Source: Polaribacter sp. L3A8
Lineage (GTDB): Bacteria; Bacteroidota; Bacteroidia; Flavobacteriales; Flavobacteriaceae
DNA length: 64,000 bases
Direction of reading: 5' to 3'
NCBI RefSeq assembly: GCF_009796785.1
Contig: NZ_CP047026.1
Coordinates: 1,944,001-2,008,000, forward strand
The position numbers and the translations under genes were made by a program. The notes beneath the pieces were generated by a model. That model was not told the origin of the DNA, made no database searches, and worked only from the letters and a program-made list of their open reading frames with translations. Positions 9,109 through 16,760 of this stretch are shown here, in pieces; position 1 is the stretch's first letter; every line of letters starts with the position of its first letter.

Positions 9109-9699
9109 ATGATATTACCAGTTATTGCTTACGGAGATCCTGTTTTACGAAAAGTAGGCGTAGAAATTGATGCAGATTATCCTAATTTAGAAAAATTGAT
9201 TTCTAACATGAGAGAAACCATGTACAATGCTTCTGGTGTTGGTTTGGCTGCTCCTCAAATAGGTAAATCTATTCGTTTGTTTATTATAGACGCTTCGCCT
9301 TTTGCAGAAGATGAAGACTTGTCTGAAAAAGATAGAGAAGCTTTAAAAAACTTTAATAAAGTATTTATAAACGCTAAAATTATTAAAGAAGAAGGAGATG
9401 AATGGGCTTTTAATGAAGGCTGTTTAAGTATTCCTGATGTTAGAGAAGATGTTTTTCGTCAACCAGAAATTACCATTGAATACCAAGATGAAGACTTTAA
9501 AACACATACAGAAACCTTAGATGGTTTAGCGGCTAGAGTTTTTCAGCACGAGTATGATCATATCGATGGAATTTTATTTACGGATAAACTATCTACTCTT
9601 AAAAAAAGATTGATCAATAAGAAATTAGAAAAAATTTCTAAAGGAAAAATTAACGCAGATTACAGAATGCGTTTCCCAAATGCTAAAAAAGGTAAATAA
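9109..9699 (+). CDS. def: Peptide deformylase
   Basis: A 196-residue Fe/Zn deformylase that removes the formyl group from the N-terminal methionine of new proteins. All three motifs are present: GVGLAAPQIG near residue 43, EGCLSIP near 103 with the metal-binding Cys, and HEYDH near 146 with the two metal His and catalytic Glu. The ATG at 9109 gives MILPVIAYGDPVLRK, the typical start, and lies just after a -7 box. A DUF5606 gene follows, a neighbour I recall from other flavobacteria. Confidence 0.96.
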   Translation: MILPVIAYGDPVLRKVGVEIDADYPNLEKLISNMRETMYNASGVGLAAPQIGKSIRLFIIDASPFAEDEDLSEKDREALKNFNKVFINAKIIKEEGDEWAFNEGCLSIPDVREDVFRQPEITIEYQDEDFKTHTETLDGLAARVFQHEYDHIDGILFTDKLSTLKKRLINKKLEKISKGKINADYRMRFPNAKKGK

Positions 9700-9713
9700 T
9701 ATAAATTAATGTC

Positions 9714-9778
9714 TGTTCTAGCGTGGTAGAGAACTATTCCGTTTTGGTTTAAAACAACCTCTCAACTGAACTAGAACA
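9714..9778 (+). other. Nested inverted repeats between def and the DUF5606 gene
   Basis: TGTTCTAG (9714-9721) is exactly complementary to CTAGAACA (9771-9778). Inside lie AGAG/CTCT and a small GTTTT-GGTTT-AAAAC hairpin. The transcript could fold into a ~65-nt stem structure. No U-run follows on the plus strand, so it is not an ordinary terminator for def. It may be a structured leader of the next gene. Confidence 0.4.
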
Positions 9779-9799
9779 ACAAAAAAAATAAAAACATAT

Positions 9800-10222
9800 A
9801 TGGAATTTAACAAAATTATTGCCGTAACAGGTAAACCAGGATTATTTCAAGTAATATCTCAAACAAAAAATGCAGTAATTGCAGAATCTATAGTAGAAAA
9901 AAAACGTGTCGCAATTAATGCGGCTCAAAACGTTAGTTTGTTAGAAAACATAGCAATTTACACGTACGAAGAAGATGTGCCTTTATTAAAAATCTTTACT
10001 TCAATGTTCGAAAAAACGGAAGGAAAAGAAGCGATATCTCATAAAGAAAGTAGTAAAAACTTAACTAACTTTTTCTCTGAAGTATTGCCAGGTTATGATG
10101 AAGAAAGAGTATATGCTTCTAATATTAAAAAAGTAATTCAATGGTTTAATATTTTAGTAAAAGCTGGTATGGAATTTCCTAAAGTAGAAGAAGTAACTGC
10201 TGAAGAAACAGAAAAAGAGTAA
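9800..10222 (+). CDS. DUF5606 family protein
   Basis: A 140-residue soluble protein that I recognise as DUF5606, a small Bacteroidota family of unknown function. It begins MEFNKIIAVTGKPGLFQVIS, which resembles a small beta-barrel. A helical C-terminal part follows (GYDEERVYASNIKKVIQWFN) and the tail is acidic (EEVTAEETEKE). No catalytic motif is visible. It follows def, possibly in one transcript. Its function should not be guessed from this position alone. Confidence 0.75.
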   Translation: MEFNKIIAVTGKPGLFQVISQTKNAVIAESIVEKKRVAINAAQNVSLLENIAIYTYEEDVPLLKIFTSMFEKTEGKEAISHKESSKNLTNFFSEVLPGYDEERVYASNIKKVIQWFNILVKAGMEFPKVEEVTAEETEKE

Positions 10223-10224
10223 AT

Positions 10225-10280
10225 AGTATTCAGTATTCAGTATTCAGTATTCAGTATTCAGTATTCAGTATTCAGTATTC
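10225..10280 (+). repeat. 7-bp tandem repeat (AGTATTC), 8 perfect units
   Basis: Eight perfect head-to-tail copies of AGTATTC (56 bp) begin three bases after the DUF5606 stop codon and lie upstream of mazG. The unit is not a multiple of three and is noncoding. Such perfect short repeats change copy number by slippage. Confidence 0.95.
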
Positions 10281-10303
10281 AAAACTAAAAAAATATAACG
10301 ACT

Positions 10304-10346
10304 GTTATTTCGAAATGAGCTTTTTTAAGCGATTGAGAAATCTCAT
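10304..10346 (+). repeat. 43-bp dispersed repeat, copy 1
   Basis: This segment is almost identical (one indel) to the reverse complement of 13590-13631. It contains the self-complementary ATTTCGAAAT and TGAG-AAAT-CTCA. It resembles the widespread flavobacterial intergenic repeats of the type TTTCGA...GAGAAATCTC. It lies in the leader of mazG. Confidence 0.75.
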
Positions 10347-10404
10347 TAAATTATTAGGTTTACTATAAAAAAAAACACAACGTTCAGCTTCGAAACTAAA
10401 AAAC

Positions 10405-11184
10405 ATGAATAGCAGAAAAGAACAATTAGCCGCTTTTAACAGATTGTTAGATATTATGGACGACCTTCGTGAGAAGTGTCCTTGGGATAAAAAACAAACT
10501 TTAGAAAGTTTACGTCATCTTACAATTGAAGAAACGTACGAATTGGCAGATGCTATTCTAGACAATGATTTACCCGAAATAAAAAAAGAATTAGGCGATG
10601 TGCTTCTGCACATCGTCTTTTATGCTAAAATTGGAAGCGAACAAAAAGCTTTTGATATTGGCGATGTTGCCAATGCTATTTCCGATAAATTAATACATAG
10701 ACATCCTCATATTTATGGAGATGTTGTTGCTGATACTGAAGAAGAAGTAAAACGTAATTGGGAACAATTAAAATTAAAAGAAGGAAACACTTCTGTCTTA
10801 GAAGGTGTTCCTAAAAGTTTACCTGCTGTTGTAAAAGCAAGTAGAATTCAAGAAAAAGTGAAAGGAGTTGGTTTCGATTGGGAACACCCAGAACAAGTTT
10901 GGGAAAAAGTACAAGAGGAATTAACCGAACTAAACGAAGAGGTAAAAGCTGGAAACAAAGAAGAAACTGAAAAAGAGTTTGGTGATGTCTTATTTTCTAT
11001 GATAAACTACGCTCGCTTTATTGGTGTAAACCCAGAAAATGCTTTAGAAAAAACAAATAAGAAGTTTATCAATCGTTTTCAATTTCTAGAAAAAGAAGCT
11101 AAAAAAGAAGGCAAAGAACTTGCGGATATGTCCTTAACTGAAATGGATGTGTATTGGGAAAAATCGAAAGCGTTCTATAAATAA
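10405..11184 (+). CDS. mazG: Nucleoside triphosphate pyrophosphohydrolase MazG
   Basis: A 259-residue MazG with the usual tandem all-alpha pyrophosphatase domains. It hydrolyses NTPs/dNTPs to monophosphates and cleans the nucleotide pool. The N-terminal domain has CPWDKKQTLESL and the metal-binding EETYELADAI (ExxE) with ELGDVLLHIVF. The C-terminal domain repeats the pattern with EELTELNEEV and EFGDVLFSM. The length matches E. coli MazG. The leader carries a heptamer array and a dispersed repeat, which may affect its expression. Confidence 0.95.
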   Translation: MNSRKEQLAAFNRLLDIMDDLREKCPWDKKQTLESLRHLTIEETYELADAILDNDLPEIKKELGDVLLHIVFYAKIGSEQKAFDIGDVANAISDKLIHRHPHIYGDVVADTEEEVKRNWEQLKLKEGNTSVLEGVPKSLPAVVKASRIQEKVKGVGFDWEHPEQVWEKVQEELTELNEEVKAGNKEETEKEFGDVLFSMINYARFIGVNPENALEKTNKKFINRFQFLEKEAKKEGKELADMSLTEMDVYWEKSKAFYK

Positions 11185-11246
11185 AAAAATTATTTTTTTT
11201 TATTCAGAAGAATACATATTCTTAAACAACATGCTACTTTTAAACT

Positions 11247-11505
11247 TTGGCTAAAGCCAATATTTATCTCATTAATTTAGCACAGGCTGAAGCCAGTGCC
11301 TATTTACAACAAAACAATATCTTTTCTTTTTATATTATTCAATTTCCTATGGATTTATCCATAGGTAAATATATTTTATTACAACAAGCACAGGCTGAAG
11401 CCAGTGCCTATTTACAACAAAACAATATCTTTTCTTTTATATTATTCAATTGCCTATGGATTTATCCATAGGAAAGTAGATTTTATTACAACATGGCTTT
11501 AGCCA
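11247..11505. repeat. REP-like hairpin cluster with a ~106-bp tandem duplication
   Basis: Six short perfect or near-perfect hairpins fill this spacer. They are a TTGGCTAAAGCCAA palindrome at 11247-11260, GCACAGGCTGAAGCCAGTGC at 11280-11299 and again at 11388-11407, CCTATGGATTTATCCATAGG at 11346-11365 and again at 11453-11472, and TGGCTTTAGCCA at 11494-11505. The block 11280-11387 is repeated almost exactly at 11388-11492. Any ORF here is a by-product of the repeat. It lies between the convergent mazG and GT2 genes, a typical place for REP/BIME elements mobilised by RAYT transposases; no RAYT gene is in the window. Confidence 0.8.
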
Positions 11506-11512
11506 AATATTA

Positions 11513-12463
11513 CTATTTCTTCGGATAAAATTGCGACTCCAGAAAGCCTAATCCGTATCCTAAAAACTGCGTTAAAGAAGTAAACATACTTAAAAAAGCT
11601 ACTTGTAAATTCTTATTCTGAAAGAGGGAATCTAAGAAAATTAGCAAGAAATACAATCCGTAGCAATAGAGTAATTGATTATAGCCAAAGACAGCCAAAA
11701 TGATACTCACATCAATCCCTATAATAAACAAAGAAGGAAACCAATAGGTTGGTTTTGCTGTTTCTGGATATTTTTTATTCAAAATGGGTCTTGCTGTTCC
11801 GAAACCAAAAGTTTGTTTAAAAAATTGCTGAATAGAGCTTCTTCTTTTATGATAGACAAATGCCTTTTCTATCAATTGTGTTTCAAAACCGTTTTCCCAA
11901 AGTCGGAATGTTAAATCGATATCTTCTCCGTTTTTCATTTTAGAAAAACCTTGTGTTTTATTAAAAGCAGCTTTAGAAAGTCCTAAATTAAAACTTCTTG
12001 GTTGAAATTTACCTACAGCTTGCTTTTTACCACGAATTCCGCCTGTAGTTAACACAGAAGTCATAGAATAATTAATGGCTTTTTGTAATGCTGTAAAACT
12101 TTTATGCGCCGCATCTGGACCACCAAAAGCATCTGTAAAATTTATTTTTAATGCTTTATTTACTTCGGATAGATATTGACTTGGAACAATAACATCCGAG
12201 TCTAAGATGATAAAATAATCTCCATTAGCATGCTGCATTCCGAAATTTCTGCTTGCTCCTGCGCCACTGTTTTCTTTAAAAAAATATTTTAAATCTAATT
12301 GATTATTATACTTCCCTACAACTGCTTCACTTTTTTCTGTAGAGCCGTCTTCTATAATTAAAACTTCAAAATCTTTAGAGAAATCTTGTTGTGTAAGACT
12401 TTCTAATAATTCGTCTATTTCTGTAGGACGATTGTAAACAGGTATGATGATGGAGTATTTCAA
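11513..12463 (-). CDS. GT2 family glycosyltransferase, membrane-anchored
   Basis: A 316-residue family 2 glycosyltransferase. It has YSIIIPVYNRP at the N-terminus, LIIEDGSTE, the metal site YFIILDSDVI (DSD) near residue 90, and GEDIDLTFRLWE near residue 184 in place of the ED motif. The last ~80 residues contain two to three hydrophobic segments, so it sits on the inner membrane. The only start in register is TTG at 12463. The codon before it is TAA, contributed by a 7-bp repeat array that ends flush with the TTG, so the translation initiation region is made of repeat units. The acceptor is unknown, probably a surface polysaccharide or protein glycan. Confidence 0.82.
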   Translation of the reverse strand: MKYSIIIPVYNRPTEIDELLESLTQQDFSKDFEVLIIEDGSTEKSEAVVGKYNNQLDLKYFFKENSGAGASRNFGMQHANGDYFIILDSDVIVPSQYLSEVNKALKINFTDAFGGPDAAHKSFTALQKAINYSMTSVLTTGGIRGKKQAVGKFQPRSFNLGLSKAAFNKTQGFSKMKNGEDIDLTFRLWENGFETQLIEKAFVYHKRRSSIQQFFKQTFGFGTARPILNKKYPETAKPTYWFPSLFIIGIDVSIILAVFGYNQLLYCYGLYFLLIFLDSLFQNKNLQVAFLSMFTSLTQFLGYGLGFLESQFYPKK

Positions 12464-12623
12464 TTATCAGTTATCAGTTATCAGTTATCAGTTATCAGTT
12501 ATCAGTTATCAGTTATCAGTTATCAGTTATCAGTTATCAGTTATCAGTTATCAGTTATCAGTTATCAGTTATCAGTTATCAGTTATCAGTTATCAGTTAT
12601 CAGTTATCAGTTATCAGTTATCA
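12464..12623 (+). repeat. 7-bp tandem repeat (TTATCAG), 22 perfect units plus a partial
   Basis: Twenty-two uninterrupted copies of TTATCAG run from 12464 to 12617, followed by TTATCA. On the minus strand this is (CTGATAA)n ending at the TTG start of the GT2 gene. The complete lack of divergence over 154 bp indicates recent expansion or active slippage. Each unit contributes stop codons in most frames, so it is not coding. Confidence 0.97.
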
Positions 12624-12680
12624 AAGTTAAAAAATTAGGCTGTTACTTGCTTTAATCTTTAAAAAAGTTGGCAAATAAAC

Positions 12681-12757
12681 TTAGCCCAGATTGAAGTGGC
12701 ATCCTTTTTTTATTTTTCTTAAAAAAAGATATAACGGAAAGCTGGAAATAGCTTCTT
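12681..12757 (-). ncRNA. Flavobacterial 3'-end structured element, copy 1
   Basis: On the plus strand it runs from TTAGCCCAGATTGAAGTGGC to GGAAATAGCTTCT around an A/T stem (ATCCTTTTTTT / AAAAAAAGAT). The same flanking words occur at 47372-47483, and part of them at 52767-52913. On the minus strand it begins 7 bp after the fabI stop. It resembles an intergenic element that is abundant in flavobacterial genomes. The Flavo-1 RNA family is one candidate, which I cannot confirm by eye. Confidence 0.5.
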
Positions 12758-12763
12758 ATAAAA

Positions 12764-13570
12764 CTATTCGAACTTATCCATAACAGCATCACTTACGCCC
12801 ATGTTAGAGAAGCCACCATCGTGAAATAGGTTTTGCAACGTAACTTTCTTGGTTAAGTCTGAAAATAATGAAATGGTATAATCTGCACAATCGGCCGCAG
12901 AAGCATTGCCTAAAGGACTCATTTTTTCTGAAAAATTGATAAATCCGTCGAAACCTTTTACGCCGTTTCCAGCAGTTGTTGGCGTTGGAGATTGAGAAAT
13001 AGTGTTGACACGCACTTTAAAATCTCTACCAAAATAATACCCAAAACTACGTGCAATAGACTCTAAATAGGCTTTATTATCTGCCATGTCATTGTAATCT
13101 GGAAACACTCTTTGCGCCGCCATATAAGTTAAAGCAACAATAGAACCCCAATCTTTCATGGCTTTTTTATGATACAAAACATTGAGTACTTTATGAAAAG
13201 AAACGGCTGAAACATTCCAACCTTTTGTGGTATAATCGTAATTTGGATCTGTATACGGTTTATTTTTTCTAACATTTACAGACATACCGATGGAATGTAA
13301 AACGAAATCTATTTTACCGCCAAGAATCTCCATAGATTTTTCAATAAGGTTTTCTAAATCTTCAACAGAAGTAGCATCTGCAGGAATAATTTGAGAACCG
13401 GTTTTCTTTGCTAAAACATCTAATTGGCCCATTCTTATAGAAGCCGGTGCGTTGGTTAAAACAAACTCAGCTCCTTCTTCATGTGCTCTTTGAGCCGTTT
13501 TCCAAGCGATAGAGTTTTCATTTAAAGCACCAAAAATGATTCCTTTTTTTCCTTTTAGTAAGTTGTACAT
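12764..13570 (-). CDS. fabI: Enoyl-[acyl-carrier-protein] reductase (NADH)
   Basis: A 268-residue FabI of the short-chain dehydrogenase fold that carries out the last reduction of fatty acid elongation. GKKGIIFGALNENSIAW is the FabI form of the NAD-binding loop. The catalytic Tyr-x6-Lys is seen as YNDMADNK near residue 160. The frame extends upstream to 13603, but MYNLLKGKKGIIFG at 13570 is the typical start. A dispersed repeat lies just upstream. A structured element follows the stop. Confidence 0.94.
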   Translation of the reverse strand: MYNLLKGKKGIIFGALNENSIAWKTAQRAHEEGAEFVLTNAPASIRMGQLDVLAKKTGSQIIPADATSVEDLENLIEKSMEILGGKIDFVLHSIGMSVNVRKNKPYTDPNYDYTTKGWNVSAVSFHKVLNVLYHKKAMKDWGSIVALTYMAAQRVFPDYNDMADNKAYLESIARSFGYYFGRDFKVRVNTISQSPTPTTAGNGVKGFDGFINFSEKMSPLGNASAADCADYTISLFSDLTKKVTLQNLFHDGGFSNMGVSDAVMDKFE

Positions 13571-13589
13571 GTTGCTAAATATTTGTTTT

Positions 13590-13631
13590 ATGAGATTTCT
13601 CAATCGCTAAAAAAGCTCATTTCGAAATAAC
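13590..13631 (-). repeat. 43-bp dispersed repeat, copy 2 (inverted)
   Basis: This is the reverse complement of 10304-10346 with a single one-base indel. It lies in the short spacer between recN and fabI, upstream of the fabI start. Together the two copies are oppositely oriented 3.2 kb apart. Confidence 0.75.
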
Positions 13632-13658
13632 AATCTCACTTTATAAGTTTTATATAAA

Positions 13659-15311
13659 CTAATTCAATAATTCTTTTGCGTGTGTTAATGCAGAGTCGGA
13701 AATATCTTTACCACTTAACATTTCTGCAATTTCTACAATACGTTCTTCTGTAGTTAATTGTTTTAAATTAGTTGTGGTAACACCCTTTACTTCTTCTTTA
13801 TACACCTTGTAGTGATTGATTCCTTTTGCGGCAATTTGCGGTAAATGCGTAATAGCAATTACTTGCATATTTTTACTCATCTGCTGCATAATGGCTGCTA
13901 TTTTATTAGAAACCTCACCAGAAACTCCCGTATCTATTTCATCGAAAATAATGGTTGGTAATTGTGTGTTTTCTGATAAAATTGTTTTTACAGAAAGCAT
14001 AATTCTAGACAATTCTCCACCAGAAGCCACTTTCTTTAACTCACCAAAATGTCCGCCTTTATTAGCAGAAAAAAGGAATTCTAATTCGTCTTTACCGTTT
14101 GAAAAATAATTTTTAGTTGCTTTTATCTTTATTGAAAAACGAGCGTTTTCCATTCCTAAATCGGTTAACAAAACTTGCAATTCTTTTGTTAATTTAGGTA
14201 TTGAGCTTGTTCTTGCTTTAGAAATTAAATCTGCTACTTTATCTAATTTTACAGAAATATCATCTATTTCCTTTTGCTTTTCGTTAATTACTTCGTCTGC
14301 AGATTCTACATCACCTACTTCTTCAGAAATTTTTTCGAAAACTTGTATTAGTTCTTTATTTGAACCAACAGCATGTTTTTTCTGTAAATTATATAGCAAT
14401 TGTAATCTGTCATTAATTTCTTCTGCTTCATTTGGGTTGAAATCTACATTTTCATTAGCATCTTCTAACTCAGAAACAATATCATCAATTTCTATTTTTA
14501 CAGAAGTAATTCTTTCTGATAACGTTTGATATTCTTTAGAAAACGTAGAAATTTTAGTCAGTCTGTTTTCTAAAGTGTTTAGTAAATTCTGAATTCCGAT
14601 TTCTTCATTTATCGTAAGCTCAAGTGCTTCCGATAAATTGTCTTTTATGTCTTCTATATTGTTTAATTTCTCTAGCTTTTCTTCTAAAATCTCTTGCTCA
14701 TCAACTTTAATTTTAGCTTCTTCTAATTCCTTAAAAAGATGTAAATTATAGTCGTATTTCTGATTTGCAATTAATTGCTTTTCCTCTAACTTACTAAGTT
14801 CTTTTTTTAATTTGTTTAACTGTACAAATCCTCTTTGGTAAGAAGCAATTCTTGCTTGATTTTTTGCCAAGGCATCTAAAATAGTAAACTGAAAACTGTT
14901 ATCAGACAGTTGCATTGTTTGATGCTGAGAGTGTACATCTATCAATTTAGATCTTAATTGATTTAAAACAGACAGCGTAACAGGCGTATCATTTACAAAA
15001 GCTCTTGATTTACCAGATGGTAAAATTTCTCTTCTAATAATGGTTTCAGACTCGTAATCTAAATCTACTTCTTTAAAAAAGTCTTCTAAATGATAACTAG
15101 AAAGCGCAACTTTTGCTTCAACAATACATTTTGTTGAAGTATCTTTTAATGAAGATAAATCGGCTCTGTTACCAAGCACCAATCCTAATGCTCCTAAAAG
15201 TATGGATTTACCTGCTCCGGTTTCTCCTGTAATAATAGATAAACCAGAAGAAAAATCAATAGATAACTTATTGATTAATGCGTAGTTATTAATGGAAAGT
15301 TGTGTTAACAA
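13659..15311 (-). CDS. recN: DNA repair protein RecN
   Basis: A 550-residue SMC-like ATPase acting in double-strand break repair. Walker A GETGAGKS lies near residue 31, a long coiled-coil region occupies the middle, and the C-terminal half has the ABC signature LKKVASGGELSRIMLS followed by Walker B TIIFDEIDTGVSG. The length is the family norm. The start is TTG at 15311 (MLTQLSINNYALI); an in-frame stop lies five codons upstream and there is no nearby ATG. It probably shares a transcript with fabI. Confidence 0.95.
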   Translation of the reverse strand: MLTQLSINNYALINKLSIDFSSGLSIITGETGAGKSILLGALGLVLGNRADLSSLKDTSTKCIVEAKVALSSYHLEDFFKEVDLDYESETIIRREILPSGKSRAFVNDTPVTLSVLNQLRSKLIDVHSQHQTMQLSDNSFQFTILDALAKNQARIASYQRGFVQLNKLKKELSKLEEKQLIANQKYDYNLHLFKELEEAKIKVDEQEILEEKLEKLNNIEDIKDNLSEALELTINEEIGIQNLLNTLENRLTKISTFSKEYQTLSERITSVKIEIDDIVSELEDANENVDFNPNEAEEINDRLQLLYNLQKKHAVGSNKELIQVFEKISEEVGDVESADEVINEKQKEIDDISVKLDKVADLISKARTSSIPKLTKELQVLLTDLGMENARFSIKIKATKNYFSNGKDELEFLFSANKGGHFGELKKVASGGELSRIMLSVKTILSENTQLPTIIFDEIDTGVSGEVSNKIAAIMQQMSKNMQVIAITHLPQIAAKGINHYKVYKEEVKGVTTTNLKQLTTEERIVEIAEMLSGKDISDSALTHAKELLN

Positions 15312-15368
15312 ATTTTCTGAATTTTAGAAGATAAAATTAAGGAAAATTAATTGATAGTTAAAGAACAA

Positions 15369-15642
15369 TTACGAATCGTTTTTAGTAGCATAAAATGTTA
15401 CTTCTTCTTTAACAGCATGTCCTTCTGTATCACTATGGTCATGCAGATTGGCTCCTTTAACAAGTACAGGTTGCCCATTCACTAAAAACTGGCTATTCTC
15501 TATCTTAATATTTCTAAAACCTACTTTAATACTTATTGCTTCTATAGTATTATTTTTTTCGTCTTTTAAGTCGATCAATAAAGAGTATAAATTTGGGTGC
15601 ATCAATAGTAAATTGACTTGTTGTAATGAGAATACCCTTTTT
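15369..15642 (-). pseudogene. Remnant of a GH2 beta-galactosidase
   Basis: A ~77-codon open stretch (from 15605) encodes PNLYSLLIDLKDEKN, then KVGFRNIKIENSQFLVNGQP and VLVKGANLHDHSDTEGHAV. This matches the end of the second jelly-roll domain and the start of the TIM barrel of LacZ-type GH2 enzymes, where VNGxPVxxKGxNxHDH is diagnostic. Upstream, the other frame (about 15595-15642) encodes TTSQFTIDAP, the segment that normally precedes PNLY, so a frameshifting deletion separates them. Everything else of the ~1000-residue enzyme is gone. This is a decayed gene, not a functional small protein. Confidence 0.65.
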
Positions 15643-15848
15643 CTAACACCTAGAGTTCAACATTTTCTAAACTTAAGCCATTCAAATTTTTTAATTTAAG
15701 AAAAAAACAAGATTTGTTATTAAAAGGCTTTTCTCTAAGTTAAAAATAAGTTAGAATAATACAGGCAGACCAACAAATGCTAATGTTTTTGATGTAATTT
15801 TTTCTGATAAAAAAACACCACTATTTCAATTTAAACGCATATTACATA

Positions 15849-16736
15849 TTAAATTTCTTCAATAAACTTTAACAAATGCTGTAAGGAAGGGTTTTTATTA
15901 TTTTTATTCCAAATTACAGAAAGAGACGTTCTTTGCGTCATTTTATCTAATGCTATAAATTTCACTTTCTTATTATCCGTTAACGTTAAAGATGCTGGCA
16001 CAATAGAAATACCCAAACCATTTTCTACTAAACTATATATAGAAGCTGCATGTATGGTACTATGAGAAACGATGGGAGAAAAACCACTATCATCAAAAAG
16101 TTGCATTACTTTTTCATAATAAGAAGAACTATCAGAAGAATCGAACATAATAAATGGTACTTTTTCTAATTGAATTAAACTTTTAAAATTGTCGCTATTC
16201 AGCGGATGTTCTATGGGCAGTACCAAACAGAAAGGTTCTTTTAAAACTTCGTAAATACCTAAACCAGCTGGCACTCTATCTAAACGTACAAAGCCAACAT
16301 CAATTTCATTAGAAAGCAATTGTTCTATTTGTTGCTGGTTGTTCATTTCCTTTAAATTGAAAACAACATTTTCATACTCTTCCTTTAACCTCAACAATAA
16401 TTGAGGTATTATTTTTTTCATGGCGGATCCCACATATCCAAAATTCAAATTCCCTTCAACACCATTATTTACCAATTTTGCAAAATCTAAAATTTCGGTT
16501 AACTCATTTAAATTACGAGTTAATTCTTTTCTTAAATACTCGCCTGTTTTTGTTAACTCAACTTTTCTATTATGACGATCAAAAAGCTTTACACCTAAAT
16601 CGTCTTCCATATTTTTAATCTGCCTTGTTAAACCAGGTTGAGAAATATATAATTTCTCTGCCGCCTTTCTAAAATGAAGTGTCTCTGCAACAGCCAAAAA
16701 ATATCGAATGTGTCTATACTCTATTTGATTACTCAT
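15849..16736 (-). CDS. LysR-type regulator, probably of the hut operon
   Basis: A 295-residue LysR-type regulator. The winged helix-turn-helix lies at the N-terminus (FLAVAETLHFRKAAEKLYIS, then QPGLTRQIKNMEDDLGVKLF), followed by a periplasmic-binding-protein-like effector domain. ATG 16736 (MSNQIEYRHIRYF) is preferred over ATG 16742 and TTG 16745. It is divergent from hutH with about 80 bp between the starts, the classic layout of a LysR regulator controlling its neighbour. Urocanate or histidine is the likely inducer, but this is inference; CbnR/BenM-like relatives sense aromatic acids. Confidence 0.9.
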   Translation of the reverse strand: MSNQIEYRHIRYFLAVAETLHFRKAAEKLYISQPGLTRQIKNMEDDLGVKLFDRHNRKVELTKTGEYLRKELTRNLNELTEILDFAKLVNNGVEGNLNFGYVGSAMKKIIPQLLLRLKEEYENVVFNLKEMNNQQQIEQLLSNEIDVGFVRLDRVPAGLGIYEVLKEPFCLVLPIEHPLNSDNFKSLIQLEKVPFIMFDSSDSSSYYEKVMQLFDDSGFSPIVSHSTIHAASIYSLVENGLGISIVPASLTLTDNKKVKFIALDKMTQRTSLSVIWNKNNKNPSLQHLLKFIEEI

Positions 16737-16760
16737 AAGCATCAATTACTTGTTATTATA

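Noticed and set aside
11247..11471. A 74-codon plus-strand frame in the REP-like block
   Set aside because: It consists of two copies of the tandem repeat and contains several hairpins. Its protein is repetitive only because the DNA is duplicated.
10225..12623. CRISPR-like array
   Set aside because: The repeats are 7 bp, contiguous and without spacers, and no cas genes are present.
12444..12638. A 64-codon frame encoding repeated QLSVISY
   Set aside because: It is a reading of the TTATCAG heptamer array (21 bases give seven residues), not a gene.
13816..14109. A 97-codon plus-strand frame opposite recN
   Set aside because: It is antisense to the RecN ABC signature and Walker B region and is explained by that conservation.
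15448..15699. An 83-codon plus-strand frame
   Set aside because: It is the opposite strand of the GH2 remnant, which explains the sequence better.
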